Assembly (NCBI GenBank): GCA_046349875.1
Contig: JAXMBN010000026.1
Span: forward strand, 17,696-81,695
DNA from: JAXMBN01 sp046349875
GTDB lineage: Bacteria > Planctomycetota > Planctomycetia > Pirellulales > Pirellulaceae
DNA: 64,000 bases
Direction of reading: 5' to 3'
This document shows positions 37,901-46,214 of this stretch, in pieces (the first letter of the stretch is position 1; each line of letters begins with the position of its first letter). A program made the position numbers and the translations under genes. Under the pieces are notes generated by a model. It had not been told where the DNA came from and did not search any database. It was given only the letters and a program-made list of their open reading frames with translations.

Positions 37901-38590
37901 GTGCCATTTCTCACGGCCGCATGGCGACATTTGATCATGGCCAACTACGAAGTTGATCCCGAACGATTGCAGTCGTGGGTACCCATCGGTACCAGTCTCG
38001 ATCTCTTTGAAGGCAAAGCATACGTTAGCTTGGTTGCGTTTTGGTTCGAGAATACCAAAGTGCTTGGAATCCCCGTTCCGTGGCATCGCCATTTTGAAGA
38101 GGTCAACCTTCGATTTTATATCAAACCCAATCGGGATCCGTCGCTACGCGCAGTGACCTTCCTGAAGGAAATTGTACCGCTTTCCGCGATACCTCTCATT
38201 GCCAATACGTTTTTTGATGAACGCTATGTTCGCATGCCGATGAGTCATGCTTTCTCTGAATCATCGTATCGATATGGTTGGGGAGAACGACAAGAACATT
38301 CCATTTCCGTCGCTCAAACCGAACCAATGACCTACCCGGAGAAGGGCTCTGTTGCAGAATTCATCACCGAGCACTATTGGGGATATGCCCAAGGCCCCAA
38401 ACGCACCATTGAATATCATGTCGTTCATGAACCTTGGAGATCTTGCTGTATCCAAGATTACAAAATCGAAGTCGAATTTGAATCTCTTTATGGTCCAACG
38501 TGGGCATTTCTGCAGGACCAACAACCCTCTCATGTCCTCCTTGCCGAGGGCTCGCCGGTCTCCGTATCGTTCCCTGGCCCACTTAAATGA
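37901..38590 (+). CDS. DUF2071 family protein
   Basis: A 229-residue protein of the DUF2071/YqjF-like family. It has FLTAAWRHLIMANYEVDPERLQSWVP, LDLFEGKAYVSLVAF, EEVNLRFYIK and a later YGWGERQEHSISVA segment. Function is unknown in the family. The GTG start at 37901 follows AAGAAGG. It is a single gene preceding the repeat-rich spacer. Confidence 0.83.
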   Translation: MPFLTAAWRHLIMANYEVDPERLQSWVPIGTSLDLFEGKAYVSLVAFWFENTKVLGIPVPWHRHFEEVNLRFYIKPNRDPSLRAVTFLKEIVPLSAIPLIANTFFDERYVRMPMSHAFSESSYRYGWGERQEHSISVAQTEPMTYPEKGSVAEFITEHYWGYAQGPKRTIEYHVVHEPWRSCCIQDYKIEVEFESLYGPTWAFLQDQQPSHVLLAEGSPVSVSFPGPLK

Positions 38591-38662
38591 ACATGCACTC
38601 CTTAGTTCGCTTCCATTACAATCGCTGACGCTTTTTGAAGATGCGCATTTGAGTATTATCAC

Positions 38663-38776
38663 AACCCGAAGCGTTAGCGAGGGACTGACTTTTGCAGTGT
38701 TTTTGCCTTGTCCGAGACATTCCTTGCTAACGCTGCGTGATATGAGGAAAGGTGTCCCTCGCTAACGCTTCGGGTT
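38663..38776. repeat. 114-bp element with 22-bp perfect terminal inverted repeats
   Basis: AACCCGAAGCGTTAGCGAGG plus GA (38663-38684) is the exact inverse of 38755-38776. Between them, 38722-38740 holds a diverged copy (CCTTGCTAACGCTGCGTGA). A further diverged copy lies at about 39139-39168. No coding capacity. It lies just downstream of the DUF2071 gene and could act as a terminator-like hairpin or a small non-autonomous mobile element. Confidence 0.85.
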
Positions 38777-38936
38777 AAGAAATATCAAGGCTTTCTGTTC
38801 GCAGAACGCCATTAGCGCAACTTCAAAACAGACGCGTCGAGTTGTGAAAATCAAGCTAAATCAGAGCTTTCCCGACTCGATCTCTTCACAGTGCCACTTC
38901 CAAGCATAGAGCTCAACGTTGGAGGGCAAAAAAATG

Positions 38937-39072
38937 TGGGGCAAAAATATGAATGCGCTTTGTGGGATTGTTGGGGGACTAAAAAATTGTGTCCGAGGAT
39001 CGGATCAGAGAATCGGAATCAAATGAACGATGGGAAGCACGCTGTGACTCGATCTGTGAGATTTTTGCCCCA
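38937..39072. repeat. 136-bp element with 12-bp inverted repeats
   Basis: TGGGGCAAAAAT at 38937-38948 is exactly inverted at 39061-39072. The interior has a G-rich then A-rich stretch. An open frame crossing it has no family features. With the 114-bp element this makes up most of the 666-base gene-free spacer between the DUF2071 gene and the DsrE gene; nothing else was recognised in that spacer. Confidence 0.65.
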
Positions 39073-39256
39073 TTTGCCTAATCGAAATGCCAGTGGTGAT
39101 AGACGTTCGTAGGCATTGCAATCGATCGGCGGAGCGACGTCCCTTGCTGACGCACTGACGCTTCGGATAAATGGATAAAGACATCCCAGCCCGGCATCAA
39201 TGCGCGGCACTCCGTGATCTTGGCCGATCAGACCAATGACCTATTTAGCGCTGATG

Positions 39257-39784
39257 CTATGTAAAGAGGATATGCGTACCCTCACCAGAGGATGCGTTAT
39301 AGAAATCTCCTACGGTCAAGATACCATCGACTCGATCCCATAGGTCCTCTTTCTTAAGGCCGAACATGTCCATGGCGAGCTTGCAGGCGTAGATCTTGCC
39401 TCCCGAGTCCGAGATCATTTCCAAGAACTCTTCCACTGGTGGAATGTCGAGTTCTTCCATCTTTTTCTTCATGAGACCCGATGCTATGGCAGACACCCCG
39501 GGAATCGAACCAATGCACGTTGGAAAGGGTAGCGTCAGAGGAAGCCCCATCAATGGCATGGCCATGTTCAAGGCCGTGTTTCCAACGGTTGCAACCTTCA
39601 TCGACGACATCGTGGATTTCACCAATCCGTTCAGACCGAAGAAGGTAAAGAACAATGACGCATCGATCCCTTCCATCCTTGCCCCATTGGCAAGAATCAA
39701 GGCGGGATAGATTCCATCCAGCGACCCGCGAGAGACGATGATCTGAATTTTCTTGACGGGATACTTATCACTGTCAGCCATCAT
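39257..39784 (-). CDS. DsrE/DsrF-like sulfur relay protein
   Basis: A 175-residue protein of the DsrE2-like group: IQIIVSRGSLDGIYPALILANGA starts a Rossmann-like fold, AMPLMGLPLTLPFPTC follows, and IYACKLAMDMFGL carries the conserved Cys134 that would hold a persulfide; Cys90 is a second candidate. These proteins pass sulfane sulfur to TusE/DsrC-type proteins. The paired ATG start follows AAGGAGA. It is the last gene of the SQR-TusE-DsrE operon, 15 bases after the TusE gene. Confidence 0.86.
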   Translation of the reverse strand: MMADSDKYPVKKIQIIVSRGSLDGIYPALILANGARMEGIDASLFFTFFGLNGLVKSTMSSMKVATVGNTALNMAMPLMGLPLTLPFPTCIGSIPGVSAIASGLMKKKMEELDIPPVEEFLEMISDSGGKIYACKLAMDMFGLKKEDLWDRVDGILTVGDFYNASSGEGTHILFT

Positions 39785-39799
39785 GTATTCTCCTTGCGA

Positions 39800-40111
39800 T
39801 TACACGCATCCTACCGGTTTGGGAATTCCAGCGATCTTCGAGGCCTTCTTGAGCGGGCCACCTGGAAAAAGATCGTAAAACTCCTTAGTGGTTAGCACGC
39901 CACTCTTGTTGATTCCGCGAATGGTCAATGCTGCACCTTTCGCTTGCTGCTCACGCAGGTAGCGAATGAGTTTGAAATGAGATTCCGTCAATGAATCAAT
40001 CCCTTCCTCCTTGGCAATTTCGTGAGCCATCGACTCAGTCCATTGAGCTGGATTAATGAAATATCCTTCTTCATTGACTTCAACTTCTACTCCCGTGATC
40101 GTCTTTTTCAT
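39800..40111 (-). CDS. TusE/DsrC-family sulfur carrier protein
   Basis: A 103-residue protein of the TusE/DsrC/DsvC family with EEGYFINPAQWTESMAHEIAKEEGI, LTESHFKLIRYLRE and the C-terminal arm KIAGIPKPVGCV. The penultimate Cys102 is the sulfur carrier. The second Cys of true DsrC, eleven residues earlier, is Ser91 here, so this is a single-Cys TusE-like form that carries a persulfide but cannot make the DsrC trisulfide. The start follows AAGGAGA, and it lies 44 bases after the SQR gene. Confidence 0.9.
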   Translation of the reverse strand: MKKTITGVEVEVNEEGYFINPAQWTESMAHEIAKEEGIDSLTESHFKLIRYLREQQAKGAALTIRGINKSGVLTTKEFYDLFPGGPLKKASKIAGIPKPVGCV

Positions 40112-40155
40112 GGGCAGTCTCCTTATTTCGTCATAGGATGGATGAAGTGAGCTTA

Positions 40156-41385
40156 CTATTTGTGAGCGGGACGAACTGTTTTGTTTCTAGTGATGCCTGG
40201 AATCCATCGCGCGGGAAGCAAAAGGTACCAATACACCCATCGAAATGCCAGTTTACCCCAGTGATTGAATCGACTTTCATGCAAGAGTTTGAGCGGTCCG
40301 AACGAGAATGGAAACATCCCTTCATGAGGATCGATGGTGTAGTTGAAGTCGATCAACAACGCTTTACCATACCCCGATTCGATGAAACAATTCGAATGCC
40401 CGTCAAACTCTTCCTTCAGTGGCTTTCCTTCTATAAAGAGGAGGATATTGTCGGTAAGCGTTTCCGATTGAAAATGAGCTACCGATCCCGCTTTGGAAGA
40501 AGGAAGATTCGTCGCATCTCCCAATACGAAGATGTTGGGATATTGAAGAGACTGCAATGTATGTTTGTGCGTTGCGATGAAATCGAGATCATCTCCCATC
40601 GAGGAATGGCGAATAGCCTCATCACCCATGTTGGTCGGAGTGGTAACGAGAAGATCAAAAGGAACTTCCCTTCCGTCGTAGCAGACGAGTTTCTTGGATT
40701 CGTTGTCAATTCTCTCGGTTGCAAATTCGGTTTCGAGATGAATCTGCTTATCAGAAAGGAGGTGGCTTAGTTTCTTGGCGGCTTCCGGCTTGGTGAACGC
40801 CCCACTCAACGGTGTTACGTACGTCAATTCAACTCGGTCTCGAATTCCACGCGTCTGAAAATACCAGTCTGCCAAAAAGCAAAACTCTAAAGGTGCCACG
40901 GGACACTTGATGGGCATCTCATTGACGTGCACTACCAATCGCCCACCCTCAAATTGTTCCAAAGCCGAACGCAAGGCTTTGGCTCCTTCTAAGGTATAAA
41001 AATCGAAGATCGACTTTCTCCATTCACTGCCGAGCATACCTTCGGTTTCTTCGGGAGCGGTTCGGCAACCTGTCGCGATGACCAAGAGGTCGTAGGCGAG
41101 TTGCTGGCCGGACTTTAGTTGAACGGCGTTTTCAGACGGCAGCACCTTGGCAACTTCACCGAGAATAAACTCGATTCCTCGCCGCAACAGTTTTCGAGTC
41201 GGTCTTACAATTTGAGACTCGATATAGTGGCCAAATGGTAGAAAAAGGAGCCCGGGCTGATACAGGTGTGTTTCCGAACGATCTACGACCGAGATCCTCC
41301 ACTCAGCACCGAGCTTCTGGCTGAGATGGTTTGCCATCATCGTTCCGGCGGTGCCAGCACCCAGGATTAACAGTTGTTTGGCCAT
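40156..41385 (-). CDS. sqr: sulfide:quinone oxidoreductase-like flavoprotein
   Basis: A 409-residue FAD protein: LLILGAGTAGTMMANHLSQKL, the YQPGLLFLPFG segment, LVIATGCRTAPEETEGM, and NIFVLGDATNLPSSKAGSVAHFQ. The redox Cys161 (MPIKCPVAPLEFC) and Cys333 (GHSNCFIESGYGKALLIDFNY) match the two essential SQR cysteines. The C-terminal FRWVYWYLLLPARWIPGI is amphipathic and would attach to the membrane. It would oxidise sulfide to sulfane sulfur and reduce quinone, handing sulfur to the TusE and DsrE proteins next to it. The start follows AAGGAGA. Confidence 0.88.
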   Translation of the reverse strand: MAKQLLILGAGTAGTMMANHLSQKLGAEWRISVVDRSETHLYQPGLLFLPFGHYIESQIVRPTRKLLRRGIEFILGEVAKVLPSENAVQLKSGQQLAYDLLVIATGCRTAPEETEGMLGSEWRKSIFDFYTLEGAKALRSALEQFEGGRLVVHVNEMPIKCPVAPLEFCFLADWYFQTRGIRDRVELTYVTPLSGAFTKPEAAKKLSHLLSDKQIHLETEFATERIDNESKKLVCYDGREVPFDLLVTTPTNMGDEAIRHSSMGDDLDFIATHKHTLQSLQYPNIFVLGDATNLPSSKAGSVAHFQSETLTDNILLFIEGKPLKEEFDGHSNCFIESGYGKALLIDFNYTIDPHEGMFPFSFGPLKLLHESRFNHWGKLAFRWVYWYLLLPARWIPGITRNKTVRPAHK

Positions 41386-41950
41386 CCGAATTCTCCTTCA
41401 TTGCAACGGCGATCACCCCTTTTACCGAATCCCACTCGGATGGGAAACCTGAGTCTTGATTCGACTGAAATTCATCAAGAAGGGTTGCTAATAATCCAGC
41501 AAAAAAAGGGATGCCTAAGAGGAATAGATCCTGATGTGGAATCCTCGGTTACAAATCCGAGAGGGATTGTTTGCCCGAAGAGGTACCTGAAATACCAGCC
41601 AAGGGGGCCTGGGCGGCATAATCGATCCACTTTTGCATCGAGTTTGTCAGTCCCATCCAAACCAGGTCCGAAAGGAGCAATTGCGTGGGGGTAGGGACTG
41701 CAAAGAATCTCAATCGAGTTGCGTCGTTTCAACGGCATTTGCACAAGATTCCAGGTTTGGGTGTGGGTTGAATTCAACGGCGACTTGTATCATTGTTATG
41801 CTAAAGATTCCGATGCGGATGCGAATTTCGATTCGCTATTTGGGATTCATGAGGGATCCCAGATCGCTCCGAAGAGTACGAGAATGGATTCGATTAAGAA
41901 TGCAAAATCGATGGGATTTTGTGATGAAGAACTGTGGGCAATCGTAGGAA
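41386..41950. other. intergenic region between the SQR operon and the SUMF1-domain gene
   Basis: A 565-base divergent spacer. Open frames on both strands lack recognisable features and ribosome sites. It probably contains the promoter of the sulfur operon. A regulator gene was sought and not found. Confidence 0.4.
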
Positions 41951-43063
41951 ATGAATCACTTGCAAACGTTGCAACAATCAAAACGGACCTGCATGATTGG
42001 AATGGCTCTCGCATTGGTAGCCTTCCCATTTGTTGAAATCAAAGCTCAAGCGCAGGAGTCTGCACCTGTATTAGAAGTTCCCGATGCGAATGCATCCTCT
42101 GAAAAAGAGATGAAGCCCTACAAGGAACTCATCGAGCAGACCGAAGCCAAGATCGATATGGTTCCCATTCCCGGTGGGAAGTTTCGAATGGGAAGTCCTG
42201 ATTCCGAGTCGGGGCGCGATGCGTCGGAAGGCCCGATTCGCGAAATCGAAGTATCGCCGTTTTGGATGTCCAAGTTTGAAATCACGTGGGATGCCTACGA
42301 CGTTTGGGCTTCCGATATCGATATCTTTCGAAGAGAACAATTCAACCTCCCCTCATCGCCGCGAGACAAGTTGGCCGACGTGTTCCAAGTAAGCCAACCA
42401 ACGAAACCCTACACCGATATGTCCTTTGGTATGGGCAAAAAAGGTTTCCCGGCCATCAGCATGACGCAACATGCGGCTCGTACGTTTTGCAAATGGTTGA
42501 GTGCCAAGACGGGTCGATACTATCGATTGCCAACCGAAGCAGAATGGGAATATGCATGCCGCGCAGGAACATCGACCGCATACTCGTTTGGAGACGACCC
42601 TTCTCAATTGGGAGAATATGGTTGGTTTGCAGAGAACGCAGGCGACGCCTACCGCAAAGTCGGTAAGAAGAAGCCCAATCCATGGGGTCTCTACGACATG
42701 CATGGAAACGTTGCCGAGTGGGTGCTCGATCAACATCAGCCCGATGGCTCCCCGGAATTGAAAGGGGCTGAATCGAAAGATCCATTGGCCATACCCATGA
42801 CACTTTATCCTCGCGTGGTTCGCGGCGGTGGTTGGGATAAGCCACCCGAAGCTTGTCGATCAGCCGCGCGTGAAGGGTCCAGTGAAGACTGGATCGCTCA
42901 AGACCCCCAAGTACCAGTCAGTATCTGGTATCTTACCGATGCACAGCACGTTGGACTTCGAGTGGTTCGCCCTTTGAATACACCGAACCCTCAAGAACTC
43001 GAATCCAAGTGGGATAAGTCCGAGCCTGTGCAAAAGGAACGGACGACTCCTAAAGTGGAATAG
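41951..43063 (+). CDS. SUMF1/EgtB/PvdO-family (formylglycine-generating enzyme-like) protein
   Basis: A 370-residue secreted protein. A leader (MIGMALALVAFPFVEIKA) precedes the FGE-sulfatase fold: MVPIPGGKFRMGSPDSESG, EVSPFWMSKFEITWDAY, GFPAISMTQHAARTFCKWLSAKTG, YRLPTEAEWEYACRAG, WGLYDMHGNVAEWVLD and the C-terminal VVRGGGWDKPPEACRSAAR. The first of the two copper-binding Cys of true formylglycine-generating enzymes is missing (GGGWDKPP rather than GGSFLC), so activation of sulfatases is unlikely. The start may be ATG 41951 or ATG 41993; the latter gives a shorter n-region. Confidence 0.8.
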   Translation: MNHLQTLQQSKRTCMIGMALALVAFPFVEIKAQAQESAPVLEVPDANASSEKEMKPYKELIEQTEAKIDMVPIPGGKFRMGSPDSESGRDASEGPIREIEVSPFWMSKFEITWDAYDVWASDIDIFRREQFNLPSSPRDKLADVFQVSQPTKPYTDMSFGMGKKGFPAISMTQHAARTFCKWLSAKTGRYYRLPTEAEWEYACRAGTSTAYSFGDDPSQLGEYGWFAENAGDAYRKVGKKKPNPWGLYDMHGNVAEWVLDQHQPDGSPELKGAESKDPLAIPMTLYPRVVRGGGWDKPPEACRSAAREGSSEDWIAQDPQVPVSIWYLTDAQHVGLRVVRPLNTPNPQELESKWDKSEPVQKERTTPKVE

Positions 43064-43115
43064 TCACTCCTTTACCTCCCTTTCCATTTCCTTCCATCGT
43101 TTCCATAAGGCCATC

Positions 43116-44495
43116 ATGATGACATCTCCTGACAACTCGAGTCGATCCTCTCGCCGCAACTTCATCAAAGACACCAGTCTGCTCACCGCGGCAGGAACGA
43201 CCCTTCTTTCCAGTTCGATGCGTTCCGTGCATGCTGGAGAAGATAACACCATTCAAGTCGCTTTGATTGGTTGCGGAGGCCGCGGAACGGGGGCCGCCAC
43301 CAACGCACTCAAGGTTAAGAATGGTACGATCAAACTGGTTGCAATGGCGGACGTATTTCCTGACAAACTAAGTGCTGCACATGCGCAGATTTCCAAAGAT
43401 CTAGCAGCTCAAGTGGACGTTCCCGAAGATCGCCGCTTCATCGGTTTCGATGCGTTCAAGAAAGCGATCGATGTCTTAAAGCCAGGTGACGTCGCAATCT
43501 TCGCAACGCCTCCCGCATTTCGTTGGTTGCACTTCTCGTATGCCATCGAGAAGGGAATCAATGTATTCATGGAAAAGCCCGTTACGATCGATGGACCAGG
43601 CAGCCGCAAGATGCTCGAGCTAGCCAAGAAGTCGGTCGCAAAGAACCTCAAGGTCGGTGTTGGTTTGATGTGCCGACATTGCGATGCTCGCCAAGAACTC
43701 TACAAGAGAATCAAGGGTGGAGAGATTGGAGAGATCCTTCTGATGCGAGCCTATCGTATGGCCGGACCTACTGGCAGCGCTGCGGTGAAGCCAAAGCCTG
43801 AAGGAGTCAGTGAACTCATGTATCAAATCAAGAACTTCCACGGCTTCTTGTGGCTCTCCGGTGGCGGCTTTAGCGACTTCCTCATCCACAATATCGACGA
43901 ATGCTGCTGGATGAAGGATGCATGGCCTGTCGAGGCTAAAGGATCTGGTGGTCGTCATTACCGAAACGATTGCATCGATCAGAACTTCGATAGCTATTCG
44001 GTAGAATACACGTTTGAAGATGGCACGAAACTCGATCTTTCGGGACGCACCATTCCTGGTTGTGTCAACGAATTCGCAAGTTACGCGCATGGCACGAAGG
44101 GCTTGGCAGTGATTTCAACGGCATCGCACACACCAGCGAAGTGCCGCATCTACAAAGGTCAGAAGATGTCGGCTGACGATTTGGTTTGGTCCTATCCACA
44201 ACCCGAAGCCAATCCTTACCAATTGGAATGGGATCATTTGATCGACGCCATTCGCAACGATAAGCCATACAATGAAGTGGAGCGAGGTGTGAAGGCAAGT
44301 ATTGTGACCTCGATGGGACGTATGGCAGCTCACACAGGTCAAAAAGTTACCTTTGACGAAATGCTCAATTGCGAACACGAATTCGCACCTGGACTCGCCG
44401 ACCTAACGCTCACCGGTCCTTCCCCGCTCAAGGCCAATGGCGAAGGCAAGTATCCTGTGCCTCAACCTGGTTTGATCACCGATACCGAATACTAA
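43116..44495 (+). CDS. Gfo/Idh/MocA-family oxidoreductase with Tat leader
   Basis: A 459-residue NAD(P)-binding oxidoreductase preceded by a twin-arginine leader (SRRNFIKDTSLLTAAGTTLL). The Rossmann motif is VALIGCGGRGTGAA, and the EKPVT motif lies near residue 156. The C-terminal half has the beta-sheet dimer domain including SGGGFSDFLIHNIDEC. Such proteins act on sugars or inositols, often in carbohydrate degradation. It is followed by a strong terminator at 44528. Confidence 0.9.
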   Translation: MMTSPDNSSRSSRRNFIKDTSLLTAAGTTLLSSSMRSVHAGEDNTIQVALIGCGGRGTGAATNALKVKNGTIKLVAMADVFPDKLSAAHAQISKDLAAQVDVPEDRRFIGFDAFKKAIDVLKPGDVAIFATPPAFRWLHFSYAIEKGINVFMEKPVTIDGPGSRKMLELAKKSVAKNLKVGVGLMCRHCDARQELYKRIKGGEIGEILLMRAYRMAGPTGSAAVKPKPEGVSELMYQIKNFHGFLWLSGGGFSDFLIHNIDECCWMKDAWPVEAKGSGGRHYRNDCIDQNFDSYSVEYTFEDGTKLDLSGRTIPGCVNEFASYAHGTKGLAVISTASHTPAKCRIYKGQKMSADDLVWSYPQPEANPYQLEWDHLIDAIRNDKPYNEVERGVKASIVTSMGRMAAHTGQKVTFDEMLNCEHEFAPGLADLTLTGPSPLKANGEGKYPVPQPGLITDTEY

Positions 44496-44527
44496 ACTTC
44501 CAAAGGTTTTTCAAAATAAGTTTGCCG

Positions 44528-44559
44528 AGGTGCCAGGTTCTTCCTGGCACCTTTTTTTT
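44528..44559 (+). terminator. Rho-independent terminator after the oxidoreductase gene
   Basis: A perfect 10-bp stem AGGTGCCAGG / CCTGGCACCT with a 5-base loop (TTCTT), followed directly by seven T residues. It lies 32 bases after the stop at 44495. Confidence 0.9.
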
Positions 44560-44727
44560 GTTGAAGCATTCGAATTTCCATGCAATCGATCGGCTTAAGA
44601 GAATCCATCGATGCATTTGCGGAATTGACTTGGACGCATGGGGCCTGTATTCTGGATATGCCTATCCACAATTCTTGGATACCCTCCCGCATTCCCTACC
44701 TCCCATTCCTGCCTCGGAGTTCCGAAG

Positions 44728-46047
44728 ATGATCTCCCGTCTCCTTTGCGGATGTATGGCGGCGTTGTCCATCGGATGGTCGATCAACTCCTCGCCATGGT
44801 TAGTCGCCCAAATCACGCTCGATCAACCACCGATCTCGTATTACAACACCGAGCCCAACGATCCCATCTCGAACCTTCAAAAACGACTGGACGCTGGCGA
44901 CATCGAACTCGAATACGAATCCAATCGCGGCTACTTGGAATCGGTCCTCAAGCATTTAGCAGTACCACCGTCTTCGCAAGTGTTGGTCTTTTCCAAAACA
45001 AGTTTTCAATTGAAACGCATTGGCCCACTGACCCCTCGCGCTCTCTATTTCACGGACGATGTCTACATGGGATGGGTACGGGGAGGCGATGTGATGGAGT
45101 TCTCAGCGGTGGACCCCAAATTGGGAACCAACTTTTATACGCTGAGTCAGCATGAGGAAGAACGTCCAAAATTTGTCAGGCATACCCACGAGTGTTTGCA
45201 GTGCCATGGTTCGACCATGACGCGAGGCGTACCCGGACATGTGGTTCGTTCAGTATATCCCGGTCCCGATGGGCAACCTCTGCTTCAACATGGTTCTTTC
45301 TTAACCGATCACAAAAGCCCTTTCCAAGAACGATGGGGAGGTTGGTATGTGACCGGATCGCACGGCAAGCAAAGGCACCTTGGAAACCTGCTTGTCCGGT
45401 TCTCCGAAAGGCGAGATGAACTGAATCTCGATCGAGGGGCCAACGTTGAAGATCTTAGTGCCTACTTCAGCGTGAAACCCTATCTAACACCTCACAGCGA
45501 CATCGTGGCCTTAATGGTTTTGGAACATCAGTCCGCCATGCACAACGTCTTGACCTCTGCCAACTTTCTCACGCGTCTGGCGATGCGCGATCAGAAAACC
45601 CTGAACGAAATGCTAGGGCGTTCGGATGACTATCGATCGGATACAACACTGTTGAGACTACGTTCGGCAGCGGAACCCGTTGTCAAAGGACTGCTATTCG
45701 TGGATGAAACACCACTCACCGATTCCATCCGTGGCTCCTCGAGCTTCGTTGAAGATTTCGCGAAGAAGGGACCTCGCGACACTCAAGGACGTTCCTTGCG
45801 CGACTTCGACCTGCAGAAACGAATGTTCAAGTTCGGTTGCAGTTACATGATTTACTCGCAGGCCTTCGCAGATCTCCCTGCTGAATGCAAAGATTTGGTA
45901 TATCAATTGTTGGACGAAGTGCTTCAAGGAAATGATCCTAAAGGTGACTACACGCACCTCACCCAGGAAGATCGGATCGCTATTCGCGAAATCCTACTTC
46001 AAACCAAGACAGACCTTCCGGAAACTTGGAACAAAAAAGGGACCTAG
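44728..46047 (+). CDS. exported protein with one CxxCH haem site
   Basis: A 439-residue secreted protein starting at ATG 44728 after CGGAG, with leader MISRLLCGCMAALSIGWS. It has a single CxxCH haem c motif (HECLQCHGST, about residue 157) and distal segments such as VMEFSAVDPKLGTNFYTL and HSDIVALMVLEHQSAMHN. The family is widespread in PVC genomes without a named function. A redox role in the periplasm is inferred only from the haem motif. The following gene also has one CxxCH site. Confidence 0.72.
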   Translation: MISRLLCGCMAALSIGWSINSSPWLVAQITLDQPPISYYNTEPNDPISNLQKRLDAGDIELEYESNRGYLESVLKHLAVPPSSQVLVFSKTSFQLKRIGPLTPRALYFTDDVYMGWVRGGDVMEFSAVDPKLGTNFYTLSQHEEERPKFVRHTHECLQCHGSTMTRGVPGHVVRSVYPGPDGQPLLQHGSFLTDHKSPFQERWGGWYVTGSHGKQRHLGNLLVRFSERRDELNLDRGANVEDLSAYFSVKPYLTPHSDIVALMVLEHQSAMHNVLTSANFLTRLAMRDQKTLNEMLGRSDDYRSDTTLLRLRSAAEPVVKGLLFVDETPLTDSIRGSSSFVEDFAKKGPRDTQGRSLRDFDLQKRMFKFGCSYMIYSQAFADLPAECKDLVYQLLDEVLQGNDPKGDYTHLTQEDRIAIREILLQTKTDLPETWNKKGT

Positions 46048-46214
46048 CCTTTCTTGCTAGGCTATTCGGCGCAACACGGATTGCGATGTAGAAGGGGGTT
46101 CTGCCCTGCGGGTCGAGTCATGATCCACTACAATGGCGTTGGCCAGTTGTCTCGCTTGGTACCTACTGTGCTCTGTTTTCGTTTTGCGATTGGCGACATG
46201 CCTGAGGTTGACTC

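Noticed and set aside
41475..42036. Open frames on both strands upstream of the SUMF1-domain gene
   Set aside because: No domain, no ribosome site, and they overlap the start of a real gene.
46045..46063. Short CCTAGC/GCTAGG hairpin after the haem-site gene as a terminator
   Set aside because: Only a 6-bp stem with no T run; the next gene follows in the same direction.
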